Source of the DNA: Vulcanimicrobiota bacterium
Lineage (GTDB): Bacteria > Vulcanimicrobiota > Xenobia > Xenobiales > JADMJV01
Direction: 5' to 3'
Assembly: GCA_023447635.1 (NCBI GenBank)
Contig: JAEXNA010000156.1
Location: 1-63,730 of the forward strand
Length of the DNA: 63,730 nt
Positions 35,791 through 44,643 of this stretch are shown here, one piece after another. Position numbers and translations under genes: made by a program. Position 1 is the first letter of the stretch; every line of letters starts with the position of its first letter. A model generated the notes under the pieces. That model worked only from the letters and a program-made list of their open reading frames with translations, did not search any database and was not told the origin of the DNA.

Positions 35791-36300
35791 CTAGCGAGGC
35801 CCCAGTTTGCCGATCTGAAGGTCCTTGATCGTCCCCTCGGTCAGGGTGAACCTCATAATCGTCTTTTCCAGATGGAAGCCGTGCTTTCCGCAGGCGCCCG
35901 GGTTCAGGTGCATCAGCCCCAGGCGATGGTCCGGCACGACCTTCAAGATATGCGAGTGGCCGCACACGAACAGGTCGACGGGATCGGCTCGTAGCATGGC
36001 GCCGACCCCTTTGGCGTAGCGTCCGGGGTACCCGCCGATGTGGATCATCATCACCCGGACGCCTCCCACCTCGAAGCGCTGCACTTCGGGGTAGCGCGTG
36101 CGGAATTCTGGCCCGTCGATGTTGCCCCAGACCGCGCGCACGGGGCAGAACGCCTCGAGCGGCTCCATCACTTTGAGCGAGCCGATGTCGCCGGCGTGCC
36201 AGATCTCTTCGCAGTCGGCGAAAAACGGCAGCACCTGGGGGTCGAGGAACCCGTGGGTGTCCGAGAGCAATCCTATGCGACGAGAGGGGGCAGCATCCAT
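35791..36300 (-). CDS. YfcE/MJ0936-family metallophosphoesterase
   Basis: 169 residues. The calcineurin-like active site is complete: LLSDTHG, WHAGDIGS, VWGNIDGPE, VMMIHIGGYPG and VCGHSHI followed by HLNPGACG. Members hydrolyse phosphodiesters in a metal-dependent way; the natural substrate is usually unknown. It is divergent from the MscS gene, with a 53-base shared upstream region. Confidence 0.93.
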   Translation of the reverse strand: MDAAPSRRIGLLSDTHGFLDPQVLPFFADCEEIWHAGDIGSLKVMEPLEAFCPVRAVWGNIDGPEFRTRYPEVQRFEVGGVRVMMIHIGGYPGRYAKGVGAMLRADPVDLFVCGHSHILKVVPDHRLGLMHLNPGACGKHGFHLEKTIMRFTLTEGTIKDLQIGKLGPR

Positions 36301-36353
36301 AGACGCGAGGTTCCCCTGCCAGGGAGAACAGCCCTGGTCAAGAAGGCCAAAGG

Positions 36354-37850
36354 ATGACCGAGCGAAAGAAGAACCTGATTCGCTGGGCCCTGGCCATCGC
36401 CGGCTTTATCGGTACGCTCCTGGTCTTCGCGCCCAGCCTGAACGGCGTCACCATCAAAGCGGATCCGCCCGCTGTTCCTCTGCGGGCTCCGGACGCCACC
36501 TTCCCGATCTCCGAACCGGTGCCGCGCGAGGCCGGCCTGGGGTTTGCGCAACCGTTTCTTTTCGCTCTGGCCGATACCGACAAGATGACCGGTGTCGAGC
36601 GGGAGCGGCAGTTGAAGACCCGCTACCTGGGGATCCTGGACCAACTCGATGGGGAGAGGATCCCAACTATCACCGTCAACAGCGACCTGGGTTCGGCGAT
36701 GGTGGTGATTTTCGGTAAGACCTTCGTTACCGTGCTTCCTCAGGACTGCCCGGAGTACTTTGGCCGACTCGACGAGGAAGGCCAGAAGCGGCTCGAGGAA
36801 GAGGTCGCCTACTCGTGGGCGCGGGTTATCCAGGAAGACCTGGAGATCCAGACGGTCAAACGGCACCCGCTCTATCTCAGGCTTTTTAACTGCATCACCT
36901 TTCTGACGTTCTTCCTGGCCTGCATGGTGCATCTGACCATCACCTGGGTGAGCAAGCGTTTCTTCAAGAGCCCGCTGTGGAGCCTGAAGCTGCTGCTGTG
37001 GGTGATGTACTTTACGGTCCTGACCAATCTGCACCCCTCGCTGGACGGTCTGGCTCACGTCCTGAGCCGCGCCGCCCTGGAGCCGATCATCAACGGCATC
37101 TTTATCGCTGTCGCCGTTGGGCTGCTGCATCAGGCGACTCAGTACGCGATTCGGAACTATATGACCGTGCTCAGCCACTACGACAAGGAGGACAGCCTAC
37201 GTGCTGACCTGCGCCGGCAGACGCTAGAGCAAGCCTGGACCTTTGTCTCGAAGGTAACCTGGTCGTTCCTGGGCCTGTGCTTGTTCCTGAAGCTCAGCGG
37301 GGTCGACCTGGGCCAGTTTTTTGCCGGCGCTGGATTGATCGGCGTGGGCCTGGGTGTGATGGCTCGTGACGTTTTTGTCGACTTCTTCAGCGGTGCCAAC
37401 ATTTTGGCCGAAGACCAATTCGGGGTTGGCGACTGGATCGAGGCCAACGGCGAAACGGGAGAGGTGGTGGCTTTCAGTCTGCGCTCGACCAAGATTCGTA
37501 AGACGGACGGAAGTCTGGCCACGATTTCGAACTCGGACCTACGCCGGGTGAAAAACCACTCGAACGAGTACTCGGTGGTCGACTTTCGCGTGACCGTCAC
37601 CTACGACACCGACACCGATCAGGCGATGGCGATAATTATGGATGAGATCGCTCTGCTGGAAACCGAATGGCAGGGGAAGATGGTCTCGCCGCCCGACGCC
37701 CTGGGGATCGACGAACTGGGAGGTAGCGGTATTACGCTCAGGGTCACCGTGCGGACCGTTCCGCTGGCTCAGTGGGCCACCCACCGCAAATTAGCCCGGC
37801 GGGTCAAACTGCGCTTCGACGAGGAAGGCATCAAGTTCGCGGGGGCCTGA
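36354..37850 (+). CDS. MscS-family mechanosensitive ion channel
   Basis: 498 residues. After an N-terminal membrane helix comes a large soluble periplasmic region (about residues 30-170), then membrane helices near LFNCITFLTFFLACMVHLT, LLLWVMYFTVLTNL and IINGIFIAVAVGLLHQA. The pore-lining and beta-domain signature is near residues 318-420: FFAGAGLIGVGLGVMARDVF, LAEDQFGVGDWIEANGETGE and LATISNSDLRRVKNHS. It releases pressure or ions on hypo-osmotic shock. AGG lies before the ATG. Confidence 0.9.
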   Translation: MTERKKNLIRWALAIAGFIGTLLVFAPSLNGVTIKADPPAVPLRAPDATFPISEPVPREAGLGFAQPFLFALADTDKMTGVERERQLKTRYLGILDQLDGERIPTITVNSDLGSAMVVIFGKTFVTVLPQDCPEYFGRLDEEGQKRLEEEVAYSWARVIQEDLEIQTVKRHPLYLRLFNCITFLTFFLACMVHLTITWVSKRFFKSPLWSLKLLLWVMYFTVLTNLHPSLDGLAHVLSRAALEPIINGIFIAVAVGLLHQATQYAIRNYMTVLSHYDKEDSLRADLRRQTLEQAWTFVSKVTWSFLGLCLFLKLSGVDLGQFFAGAGLIGVGLGVMARDVFVDFFSGANILAEDQFGVGDWIEANGETGEVVAFSLRSTKIRKTDGSLATISNSDLRRVKNHSNEYSVVDFRVTVTYDTDTDQAMAIIMDEIALLETEWQGKMVSPPDALGIDELGGSGITLRVTVRTVPLAQWATHRKLARRVKLRFDEEGIKFAGA

Positions 37851-37935
37851 TGAGCCGTCCGTGGCTCGGCGAGAGGTTGCCGCTGAGCCTTTTGGAGGAG
37901 ACCTCGCGCGCTAGAGGAATCGCCGACCTCTTCCC

Positions 37936-39183
37936 ATGCAGAACGACTTCTGGCAAATTCCCGAGATTCAGGCGATCCTGCGCACCGTGGCGGTGCCCAC
38001 CTATCTCGTAGGGGGCGCGGTGCGCGACCTGCTGCTGGGCCGATCGGTCAAAGATTTCGATTTCCTGGTCGACTGCGCCCCTCGCGACCTGCTGGACTTG
38101 CGTGGTCCTTTGCAGGAGGCCACTGGCCGCACCGTCATCGTGCTCGACGAACAGCGCGGCTACCTGCGCGTGTGTCAGCGGGGTAGCGACGGCGACGCCA
38201 GCAGCGAGGGTGTGGATCTGGCGGCGCGCGAGGGCGATACGGTGCAGGCCGACCTGACCCGCCGCGATATCACTTTCAACGCCATGGCGCTTAGCCCCAG
38301 CGGGGAGATTTTAGACCCCTTCGATGGTCAAGAAGATCTGAAGAAGCAGCGCGTCAAAGTCACCGCTCCGCAGGTTCTCGAGGACGACCCGCTGCGGGTT
38401 CTTCGGGTTCTGCGCATCGCTGCGGAACTGAGCTTTTCCATCGAGCCGGATACGCTGCGGGCCCTGTCCGACTTCGCTCCCGGCCTGAGTCGGGTGGCCG
38501 GCGAGAGGATCGGCGAAGAGCTGTTCCGCTTTCTGGCCAACACCGACGTGTGGCTACTGCGCGCCTTCGTCGAGGCCAACGTCCACGGCGCCATCTGGGA
38601 AGATTTCCCCCTGCCGCTTCCCTGGCTGATGGAGTGGATCGTGGCCCGGGAAGACGCCGAACAGTTCCCCCGCACCGAAGACAGCGTGCTGTCGATGCTG
38701 GCCGCCATGCTGGTGCCGGTGGGAGAGGAAGACCCCGACCGAGGCGAGGAGTTGCTCAAGCGCATCAAGCCGTCGCGCGCCCAGATCCGCTTCGTGCGGC
38801 AGTGGTGGAGAGGCTGCGCCTCGCTGCGGGCCGGTCTGCCCGACACGGCTCGAGAGATTCACGCGCTGGGCAAGTTGGCCGGAGATAGTCTGCCCGGCCT
38901 GGTCCAGTTCGCCGTGCTGCCCACCTCGGAACTGAAGTTCCGCCCCGCGCTGGCCGGTCGGCTCCGAGTGGCTTTGACCGGTCGCGGCGAACTGAGCACC
39001 GACCCGCTGCCGCTGGGCGGAACCGAGCTTAGCCAGTACTGGGCTCGCGAACCCGGCCCCTGGCTCAAGCCGTTACTCGACGAACTCGAAGCCGCCTGGG
39101 CCTGCCGAGAAGTCAGCGACGTCGTCGCCCTGCTGGACCACTCAGGCGAGTGGCTCAAGCGCCAGGAAGCTGCCAAAGGCTAA
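37936..39183 (+). CDS. cca: CCA-adding enzyme / poly(A) polymerase family tRNA nucleotidyltransferase
   Basis: 415 residues. The class II nucleotidyltransferase head is clear: YLVGGAVRDLLLGRSVKDFD with the paired metal aspartates in DFDFLVD. Next come TRRDITFNAMALSP and EDDPLRVLRVLRIAAEL, the conserved neck. It adds or repairs the 3' CCA of tRNA; several tRNA genes of this genome may need it, such as the tRNA-like gene at 22305, which lacks an encoded CCA. It is followed by a strong terminator. Confidence 0.93.
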   Translation: MQNDFWQIPEIQAILRTVAVPTYLVGGAVRDLLLGRSVKDFDFLVDCAPRDLLDLRGPLQEATGRTVIVLDEQRGYLRVCQRGSDGDASSEGVDLAAREGDTVQADLTRRDITFNAMALSPSGEILDPFDGQEDLKKQRVKVTAPQVLEDDPLRVLRVLRIAAELSFSIEPDTLRALSDFAPGLSRVAGERIGEELFRFLANTDVWLLRAFVEANVHGAIWEDFPLPLPWLMEWIVAREDAEQFPRTEDSVLSMLAAMLVPVGEEDPDRGEELLKRIKPSRAQIRFVRQWWRGCASLRAGLPDTAREIHALGKLAGDSLPGLVQFAVLPTSELKFRPALAGRLRVALTGRGELSTDPLPLGGTELSQYWAREPGPWLKPLLDELEAAWACREVSDVVALLDHSGEWLKRQEAAKG

Positions 39184-39219
39184 CGTCGCACCGTCCGATA
39201 TCGACTTTTCACCGACATG

Positions 39220-39253
39220 AAAAGAGGCTGGAGTTTTGGCTCCAGCCTCTTTT
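39220..39253. terminator. Bidirectional intrinsic terminator
   Basis: A perfect 14-bp inverted repeat (AAAAGAGGCTGGAG and complement) with a 6-base loop and T runs lies between the convergent genes cca and the heptad-glycine protein at 39275. Confidence 0.9.
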
Positions 39254-39274
39254 GTTCTATTGGGTCTTGTCGAA

Positions 39275-41176
39275 CTACTCGGCGGCGATTTCGCGGTAGC
39301 GTTCGGCTTTGTCGCGGAGGACGCCGGCGGCGGCGATCTTCTGGTTGCCGCTCTGGATCAGGCGCTCGGCCTCTTCTTCCTGGCGCTGGGCTTTGTTGGA
39401 CTCGTCAAAGGACATAGCCGACAGCTTAGCCGACTCGGCCAGCTTGGGGCGCGCTTCGAGCATCATCTTCTGGCCCCGGTTCTGCAGGCGCAGACCTTCG
39501 AGTTCCAGTTCGCGAGCCTCTTCCAGAAGTTTGGTCGCTTCAACGCCACGGGCGTGAGCCGTTTGCGACGTCGCGCCACCGGCTTCGAGTTGAGACACAC
39601 CTTCGCCGATGGTCGCTTGCGCTTCGGCCTCACGTCCGTGCGAGGCCCGCAGCTTGTTCAGCAGGCTTTTGCCGCGACCGATATAGGAGACCTCTTTAGC
39701 CACCGTTCCGATCGCCTCGCCCGTCGTCTTCTGGGAAGCGGCCGTCAGGGACGACTCGAGTTCAAGTTCCCCAGCGAAGGCCGAACCCGACTGCTCCTGG
39801 CGGAACAGCGCCTCTTCCTGCTGCACGAACCCGTGCTGAAGTTGGGCCACGCCGTCTTCCTGAAGCTGATCGGCGCGAACCTTTTCGGCATTCGCGGCCA
39901 CATCCAGGCGGGCCGCCGCCTGTTCGGCCTCGTCGGCCTCGAGACCGGCCTTTTCACCGGCTTCCTTGTGCTCTTTTGAGCGAGTGTCGAGCAGCGACGA
40001 GCGCGTGGTCGAACCGTGGCTCTTGACTTCGAACTCTTCTCCGCGAGCCTGAGAATCTTCGGCTTTGGCGCGCAATTCTTCGGCCTGCATCGCGATCTTC
40101 TGAGCCTCGGCGCGGAGTTCGCCCGCTTCGGCCTTCAAACGCCGGGCTTCGGCCAGTTCGGCGCAGCCCTGACGTTCGAGGCAGACGCCCTGGAAGTAGG
40201 TCCAGGGCACGCACTGCATCTGGCGGCCTACGGCGACGTGACACTGACCGGACTGCTCCAGCACGCGAGCCTGCTGGCCCAGCGCCGCGCTGCGCGTGCG
40301 CAGGTCGTTCGAGGTCGCCGTCATCTCGTCGGCGCCGGCGTTATCGCGATCGGCGTTACGAGCGTGGAAGTCGGCGTTGAGTTTTTCGGCTTTGGCCTTG
40401 AAAGAGTGGTAGATCGAGCTGAAAGCTAGGTCGACCGAAGTGTCCTCGTGGCGGCTCTCCTGAGCTTCGGCCCAGCCCTGCTTCAGCTCTTGCGACTCGC
40501 GCGCGTCGCCCAGCGCTTCGGCCTGCACGCTGTGCGCGGTCGACTGCTGCAGCTGTTCGTAACCGGCGGCTTTGACTTCGGTGCCATCAGCGAACGACTG
40601 GCCCGCAATGAGGTAGCTGTCTAGCTGAGCGCCCTGGCGCTGCAAGCCGCCCTCGCGGCGAGCCAGATTGTCCTCGAGCGTGCCGAGTTGGTCGGACTTC
40701 TTCGCGTCGAGCTTGGCGTCTTTGCTCTGAAGCTTGGAGAATTTGGCCAGGTCCACCGCCTGGCCGGCGTTTTCAAACGCCTGCTCGGTCAGTCCAGCCT
40801 TGGCGGTCTCGAGCCCGCCGGATTTCTCTTCCGAGGCGCCCTGCAGATCTTCCAACGAACCTTTGAGTTCGGAAAGCCCGCCTTCGGTTTTGACGGAGCC
40901 TTCGGCGATCCGGTCCGAGCCGTTGGCCAGGTTGGTCAGTCCGCGCAGGTTTTGCTCGCGTCCACGGCGGCGCATGACCTGGGACTGCTTGGCCAGCTCG
41001 TCGGCGTTGGCGCGGCTGCTCTCGGCTGCCTGGCTCTGCTCGTGGGCGGTGTAGAGGTCGTCGACGCCAGACCGAGATAGCTCCTGAGCGCGAGCCTCGT
41101 CCTTCGAGGCGGTGTCACGGAGCTGCTGTTTTTGACGTTGAAGAGCGCTGCTCTCCCCGGTCTGCACGACGTTCAT
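39275..41176 (-). CDS. Second heptad-small-residue helical protein, with a four-cysteine insert
   Basis: 633 residues, highly charged and Ala/Glu/Gln-rich, without signal peptide or membrane helix. A heptad register of small residues is clear: glycine at 72, 79, 86, 93, 100, then Ser107, Ala114, Gly121, Gly128. The same style recurs near the C-terminus (EGLRLQNRGQKMMLEARPKL). It closely resembles the architecture of the protein at 33843. Unlike that one it carries an insert with four cysteines (312, 322, 332, 338), including CVPWTYFQGVC. The -10 TATAAT is seven bases upstream of the ATG, so the mRNA looks leaderless. The function is unknown; a filament or scaffold is likely. Confidence 0.85.
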   Translation of the reverse strand: MNVVQTGESSALQRQKQQLRDTASKDEARAQELSRSGVDDLYTAHEQSQAAESSRANADELAKQSQVMRRRGREQNLRGLTNLANGSDRIAEGSVKTEGGLSELKGSLEDLQGASEEKSGGLETAKAGLTEQAFENAGQAVDLAKFSKLQSKDAKLDAKKSDQLGTLEDNLARREGGLQRQGAQLDSYLIAGQSFADGTEVKAAGYEQLQQSTAHSVQAEALGDARESQELKQGWAEAQESRHEDTSVDLAFSSIYHSFKAKAEKLNADFHARNADRDNAGADEMTATSNDLRTRSAALGQQARVLEQSGQCHVAVGRQMQCVPWTYFQGVCLERQGCAELAEARRLKAEAGELRAEAQKIAMQAEELRAKAEDSQARGEEFEVKSHGSTTRSSLLDTRSKEHKEAGEKAGLEADEAEQAAARLDVAANAEKVRADQLQEDGVAQLQHGFVQQEEALFRQEQSGSAFAGELELESSLTAASQKTTGEAIGTVAKEVSYIGRGKSLLNKLRASHGREAEAQATIGEGVSQLEAGGATSQTAHARGVEATKLLEEARELELEGLRLQNRGQKMMLEARPKLAESAKLSAMSFDESNKAQRQEEEAERLIQSGNQKIAAAGVLRDKAERYREIAAE

Positions 41177-41183
41177 AAGGCAT

Positions 41184-41211
41184 ATTATACCGATTCCACC
41201 CCAGTTGTCAT
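41184..41211 (-). promoter_or_regulatory. Consensus promoter of the gene at 39275
   Basis: On the minus strand ATGACA (41206-41211) and TATAAT (41184-41189) are separated by 16 bases. The ATG lies seven bases after the -10, with no ribosome binding site between. Confidence 0.75.
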
Positions 41212-41336
41212 GTTACAAGTCCGTTACGTTTATTTCAGGAACAAGCAAGATTCTTTCCGGAGGAAAGCAAGACGGGAGCGGGAGGAGGAGAGGGGGCGGA
41301 GCGAAACCTCTTGGCAACCGCAGAACGGAGTCCCCC

Positions 41337-41831
41337 ATGGCAGCAGACGACAGCAACAGCGAGACCGGCGAGGTCGAAATCATCTTTGACGACGAGCCTC
41401 AGGCCGCCGCCCCGGCGCCGCCCGCGCTCACCGCCGAGGAAGAGGATGAACGGCGTCGCGCCTACCGACTGAACAAGGTGCTCGGGGCGACTCTGACCTC
41501 GCTGGCTGGAGACTCCACGGCGGCCCGCCTATTCGTGATCGACATCTCGACCTCGGGTTTCCGCGCCACCGATCACTCGCCTCACGCCGAAGAGCAGTAC
41601 GACATCGCGGTGGTGCTGCAAAAAGACGACGAGCCGTTCCGCAGCCGGATGCGCGTGGTCTGGACCAAAGAGCTGACGGTGTCAGGAATGTTCCAGATGG
41701 GCTGTGAGTTCGTCGACACCACCCCGGAAGAGTTGGCCAAACTCGAAGCTTTCATCGACAAAGAGCGTCGTCGCATCGAACCCACCACCAAGGCGCCCGA
41801 CCTGGGACGCCCCTGGACGATGATCCGCTAG
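41337..41831 (+). CDS. PilZ-domain cyclic-di-GMP-binding protein
   Basis: 164 residues from the ATG at 41337, with GGAG upstream; the frame also stays open upstream but that part is not protein-like. After an acidic N-terminal tail (IIFDDEPQAAAPAPP) comes a PilZ domain with both nucleotide-binding motifs: RRRAYRLNKV (RxxxR) and VIDISTSGFRA (D/NxSxxG). Beta strands follow (SRMRVVWTKELTVSGMFQMG). It should bind cyclic-di-GMP and modulate motility, pili or exopolysaccharide. It is convergent with the alkA-type gene, with a four-base overlap of stops. Confidence 0.9.
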   Translation: MAADDSNSETGEVEIIFDDEPQAAAPAPPALTAEEEDERRRAYRLNKVLGATLTSLAGDSTAARLFVIDISTSGFRATDHSPHAEEQYDIAVVLQKDDEPFRSRMRVVWTKELTVSGMFQMGCEFVDTTPEELAKLEAFIDKERRRIEPTTKAPDLGRPWTMIR

Positions 41832-42454
41832 AGTTCCAGGCTACGCCAGAGGTACCAGGAGGCCAGGCTGCGGTAGGGCCTCCACGGCTCGGCCCAGATG
41901 CCCATCTGGGCAGGGTCGGGCAGTTCCGCTGCCTCGAAGACGTGAGCGAACCCTTTGCGGATGCCCAGGTCTTTCTCCGGCAGAAGGTCCCGACGCCCCA
42001 GATGAAAGAGCAGAAACATCTCGGCGCTCCAGCTGCCCAGACCCTTCACCTGGGTGACCTGCTCCACCACCTCATGGTCCGGCAGCCGGCTCAGCCCCTC
42101 CACCCCTAAAGTCCCCTCCAACACCGCTGACGACAGCGCGCGTAAGGCCGCGATCTTAGGCCGGGAAACCCCCGCCCCGCGCAGCGCCTCGTCCGAGAGC
42201 GCCAGCAGTTCTTGCGGATTTGGGAACGGCTCCGAGCCAAGGGCTCGAACTCGGTCTTCGATAGCTCGCGCCGCTGACCCGGCAAGCTGCTGGTACAGCA
42301 CGTTGCGAGCCAGGGCCGCGAACGGCTGGTCGGGGTAAAGCGGCTGCAGTGGGCACGGCCCTACGGCGGAAACCACAGGGCCCAGGAGGGGGTCGGCCCT
42401 CAGGTGGGCGGTGGCCCTTTCCATCTCGCCTTCATCCCACAGGCTCGCGATCAC
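41828..42454 (-). CDS. DNA-3-methyladenine glycosylase II (AlkA-type HhH-GPD)
   Basis: 208 residues. A helix-hairpin-helix motif is seen in QVTQVKGLGSWSAEMFLLFH and the catalytic aspartate in LLPEKDLGIRKG. Upstream is QPFAALARNVLYQQLAGSAA, typical of the family. It removes alkylated bases to start base excision repair. It lies immediately downstream of a lipoprotein gene (one base apart) and converges with the PilZ gene. Confidence 0.93.
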   Translation of the reverse strand: MIASLWDEGEMERATAHLRADPLLGPVVSAVGPCPLQPLYPDQPFAALARNVLYQQLAGSAARAIEDRVRALGSEPFPNPQELLALSDEALRGAGVSRPKIAALRALSSAVLEGTLGVEGLSRLPDHEVVEQVTQVKGLGSWSAEMFLLFHLGRRDLLPEKDLGIRKGFAHVFEAAELPDPAQMGIWAEPWRPYRSLASWYLWRSLEL

Positions 42455-42455
42455 G

Positions 42456-43211
42456 CTACCTCGAGCGGACCGGCAAGGTGGGGGAGGAGACGGACTGCAG
42501 GCCGCCCGACGAGGCGGTAAAGGTGACCGTCCCGTTAGCCCCGGAAGGGAAGGAGAGGTTGGAGAAGACGGCGCGGCCGCTGCTCAGCGGAACCCCCTGG
42601 GAGGGTTGAGTGGGCGAGGCGCCGGACGAGGAGAGACCGACCGAGCCGGTCGCTGCCGTGTCCAACTGGCCCTGAGCGTTGAAGGCGCTGACCTCGAGAC
42701 TGTAGAGCACGCCGCCCTGATAGGTGGCGGGTAGCGCGGTGAAGGCCAGGAAAGGCGCCCCCGGAGTAGCGGGCGGGGGCACCGTCGCACCGGGAGTCAG
42801 CGCCTGCGAGGCGACCTGGGTGGTACCGGGGACGGCAGCGTCGAGATCGGCGTAGCCCAGCACGGCGGAATTCGTGTCCATTCCGATCACTCGCATCTGT
42901 AGCGAGCCGGCGGGTAGGCCGTCGAAGCTGGCGCTGGTGCCACCCGCATCCACCGTTTGGACGGCCAGTTGGGCGCCTCGGATGTCGAAGGCCAGGACGC
43001 GAAACTGGGCCAGGCCTGCCATGCTGGCCGTGGCGGCTTCCAGGTTCACGGTGACGGTGGGGTTCGGCTGGGCCCGTCCCGGAACGGTGGGGGCGTTGCT
43101 CAAGCCGCCGTCGGAGCCGCTGCCGGAGTCGCATCCCAGGGAGAGCCCCCCGAGGAGTACCAGCATTCCCACCAACAGGCGCTTGGGTTGGGTCAAATAC
43201 AATTTTCGCAT
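42456..43211 (-). CDS. Putative lipoprotein
   Basis: 251 residues. The lipobox is LLGGLSLGC (cysteine near residue 27), followed by a Ser/Gly/Asp linker (DSGSGSDGGLS). The rest is beta-rich, low in charge, with Thr/Ser/Pro-rich Ig-like repeats (TVTVNLEAATASMAGLAQFR, LYSLEVSAFNAQGQLDTAAT). It is probably outer-membrane or surface anchored. It begins at the end of the upstream gene and may be co-transcribed with it. Confidence 0.75.
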   Translation of the reverse strand: MRKLYLTQPKRLLVGMLVLLGGLSLGCDSGSGSDGGLSNAPTVPGRAQPNPTVTVNLEAATASMAGLAQFRVLAFDIRGAQLAVQTVDAGGTSASFDGLPAGSLQMRVIGMDTNSAVLGYADLDAAVPGTTQVASQALTPGATVPPPATPGAPFLAFTALPATYQGGVLYSLEVSAFNAQGQLDTAATGSVGLSSSGASPTQPSQGVPLSSGRAVFSNLSFPSGANGTVTFTASSGGLQSVSSPTLPVRSR

Positions 43212-43214
43212 ACG

Positions 43215-43658
43215 CTATTTCTTGTCGCTGGTGGCCAGCACGCTGGCCAGGAAGGCGTCCGCGTCGGCGTCGACGCCGGGCCCTTCGCCTAGATTCGATC
43301 TTCGGTCCGCTTCCCAAAAGCCTAAGACCGTTCCGTTGCCCCCCAGGTGGGTAGAGGATTTCTCCAGGCTGTAGAAGCCCGGAGGGTTGCGATCAAAAAG
43401 GATCAGGACGAAATAGGGGTCGGGAACGTCCTGAGGTTCGGGTAGGGTGATCAGAGCCGCCGGTTGTCCCTGTTGCAGAAAAGTGCGCACCGCCAACCCG
43501 GTAGCGGGCAGAGAGGTTTCTTTGCCGGCCGCCTGCTGCCAGAGCCAGGGCAAAAACGCCTCTGGCTCGTTCCAGAGCGCTTCTTGCAGTTCGGCGGTGC
43601 GCTGAAAGGCGTAGCCTCGGAGCAGCCCAAACGCGAACCGGTAATGCTGTTGTGCCAT
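43215..43658 (-). CDS. Hypothetical protein
   Basis: 147 residues from the ATG at 43658 (MAQQHYRFAFGLLRGYAFQR); the upstream in-frame part is unlike protein. Mixed alpha/beta content includes PYFVLILFDRNPPGFYSLEK and a tail with DADADAFLA. The stop lies just before the lipoprotein start. No known family is recognised. Confidence 0.65.
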   Translation of the reverse strand: MAQQHYRFAFGLLRGYAFQRTAELQEALWNEPEAFLPWLWQQAAGKETSLPATGLAVRTFLQQGQPAALITLPEPQDVPDPYFVLILFDRNPPGFYSLEKSSTHLGGNGTVLGFWEADRRSNLGEGPGVDADADAFLASVLATSDKK

Positions 43659-43753
43659 ACCCGTACAGTCCCCTAACCTGGTCCCCATCCAGGTTTCATC
43701 CGGATCCCTTCTCGGGTCCGAAGCGACTCCCTTTTCCCGGCCGGGGCCGTTCT

Positions 43754-44569
43754 CTAAACCCCGGGGCTCAGGACGGCTTCGATTTCGGCCAGCGCCGCGA
43801 CGGCGGCCTGGCTCATCCAGACGCCTCCGCCGGCCTGGGCCAGTTGGGCGAACGGGTTCAGGTCGGGGTTGATGTCCACCATCAGCGCGCCGTTGCGAGC
43901 GGCCAGGTGGGCCATCTGCATGGGCAGGTTGGTAGCGCCGGAACTGCCGACGGTGATCAGAGCGCCGGCGTTACTGACGGCGCGCAGCGAGCTTTCGAAG
44001 CGAAACCGTTCTTCGTCGTAACACTCGTCAAACCACAGCACGTGGGGACGCGACGGGCCCCCGCAGCGAGGACAGACCAGAAGCGCCTTCTCGGCGGCGG
44101 TCAACGGCTGGTGTCGCTCTTTGGGGCCGACGCCAGCGGGGATCTCGACCGGGGTCAGCGAGCATTCGTTCCAGCAGCGCATCTGATTGATGTTTCCGTG
44201 CACCTCGAAGATGCGCGCTGCCGAGTTGCCCGCGCGTCGATGCAGTCCGTCCACGTTCTGGGTGACCAGCAAGAAGCGGTCGCCCAGTTTCTGCTCGAGC
44301 CGAGCCAACGCCAGGTGGGCCGGGTTGGGTTGCGCAGCGTTGCAAACAGTTCGCCGATACAGGTACCAGGCCCAGATGTCGTCCGGCATCTGGCAGAACG
44401 CGGCGTTGGTGGCCAACTGCATCGGTTGATAGTTGGCCGAACCGATGGTCCAGAACCCCTCCTCGCCGCGGAAGGTCGGAATCCCGCTTTCAGCAGAGAT
44501 GCCTGCCCCTGTCAGAAACACCAGCGAGTCGCCATCGACCCGCCCTAGAAGCTGTTGTAAAGACGACAT
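43754..44569 (-). CDS. NAD-dependent protein deacylase, Sir2 family
   Basis: 271 residues. The NAD-binding GAGISAESGIP..FRG, the TQNVDGLHRRAG and the catalytic histidine in FEVHGN are present, with FDE (LWFDECYDE) nearby. Zinc cysteines are C-x3-C (RCWNECS) and C-x2-C (VCPRCGG), slightly different from the usual spacing. Then VGSSGATNLPMQM and VDINPDLNPF complete the fold. It removes acyl groups from lysines, coupling to NAD status. It stands alone between unknown genes. Confidence 0.92.
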   Translation of the reverse strand: MSSLQQLLGRVDGDSLVFLTGAGISAESGIPTFRGEEGFWTIGSANYQPMQLATNAAFCQMPDDIWAWYLYRRTVCNAAQPNPAHLALARLEQKLGDRFLLVTQNVDGLHRRAGNSAARIFEVHGNINQMRCWNECSLTPVEIPAGVGPKERHQPLTAAEKALLVCPRCGGPSRPHVLWFDECYDEERFRFESSLRAVSNAGALITVGSSGATNLPMQMAHLAARNGALMVDINPDLNPFAQLAQAGGGVWMSQAAVAALAEIEAVLSPGV

Positions 44570-44643
44570 AGCTGCGGAAATTCTGGTCGCCTCAGGCGAA
44601 TCCTGGGGAACTTACAGGGCTCTGTCACGGAACCGGGTCAGGC

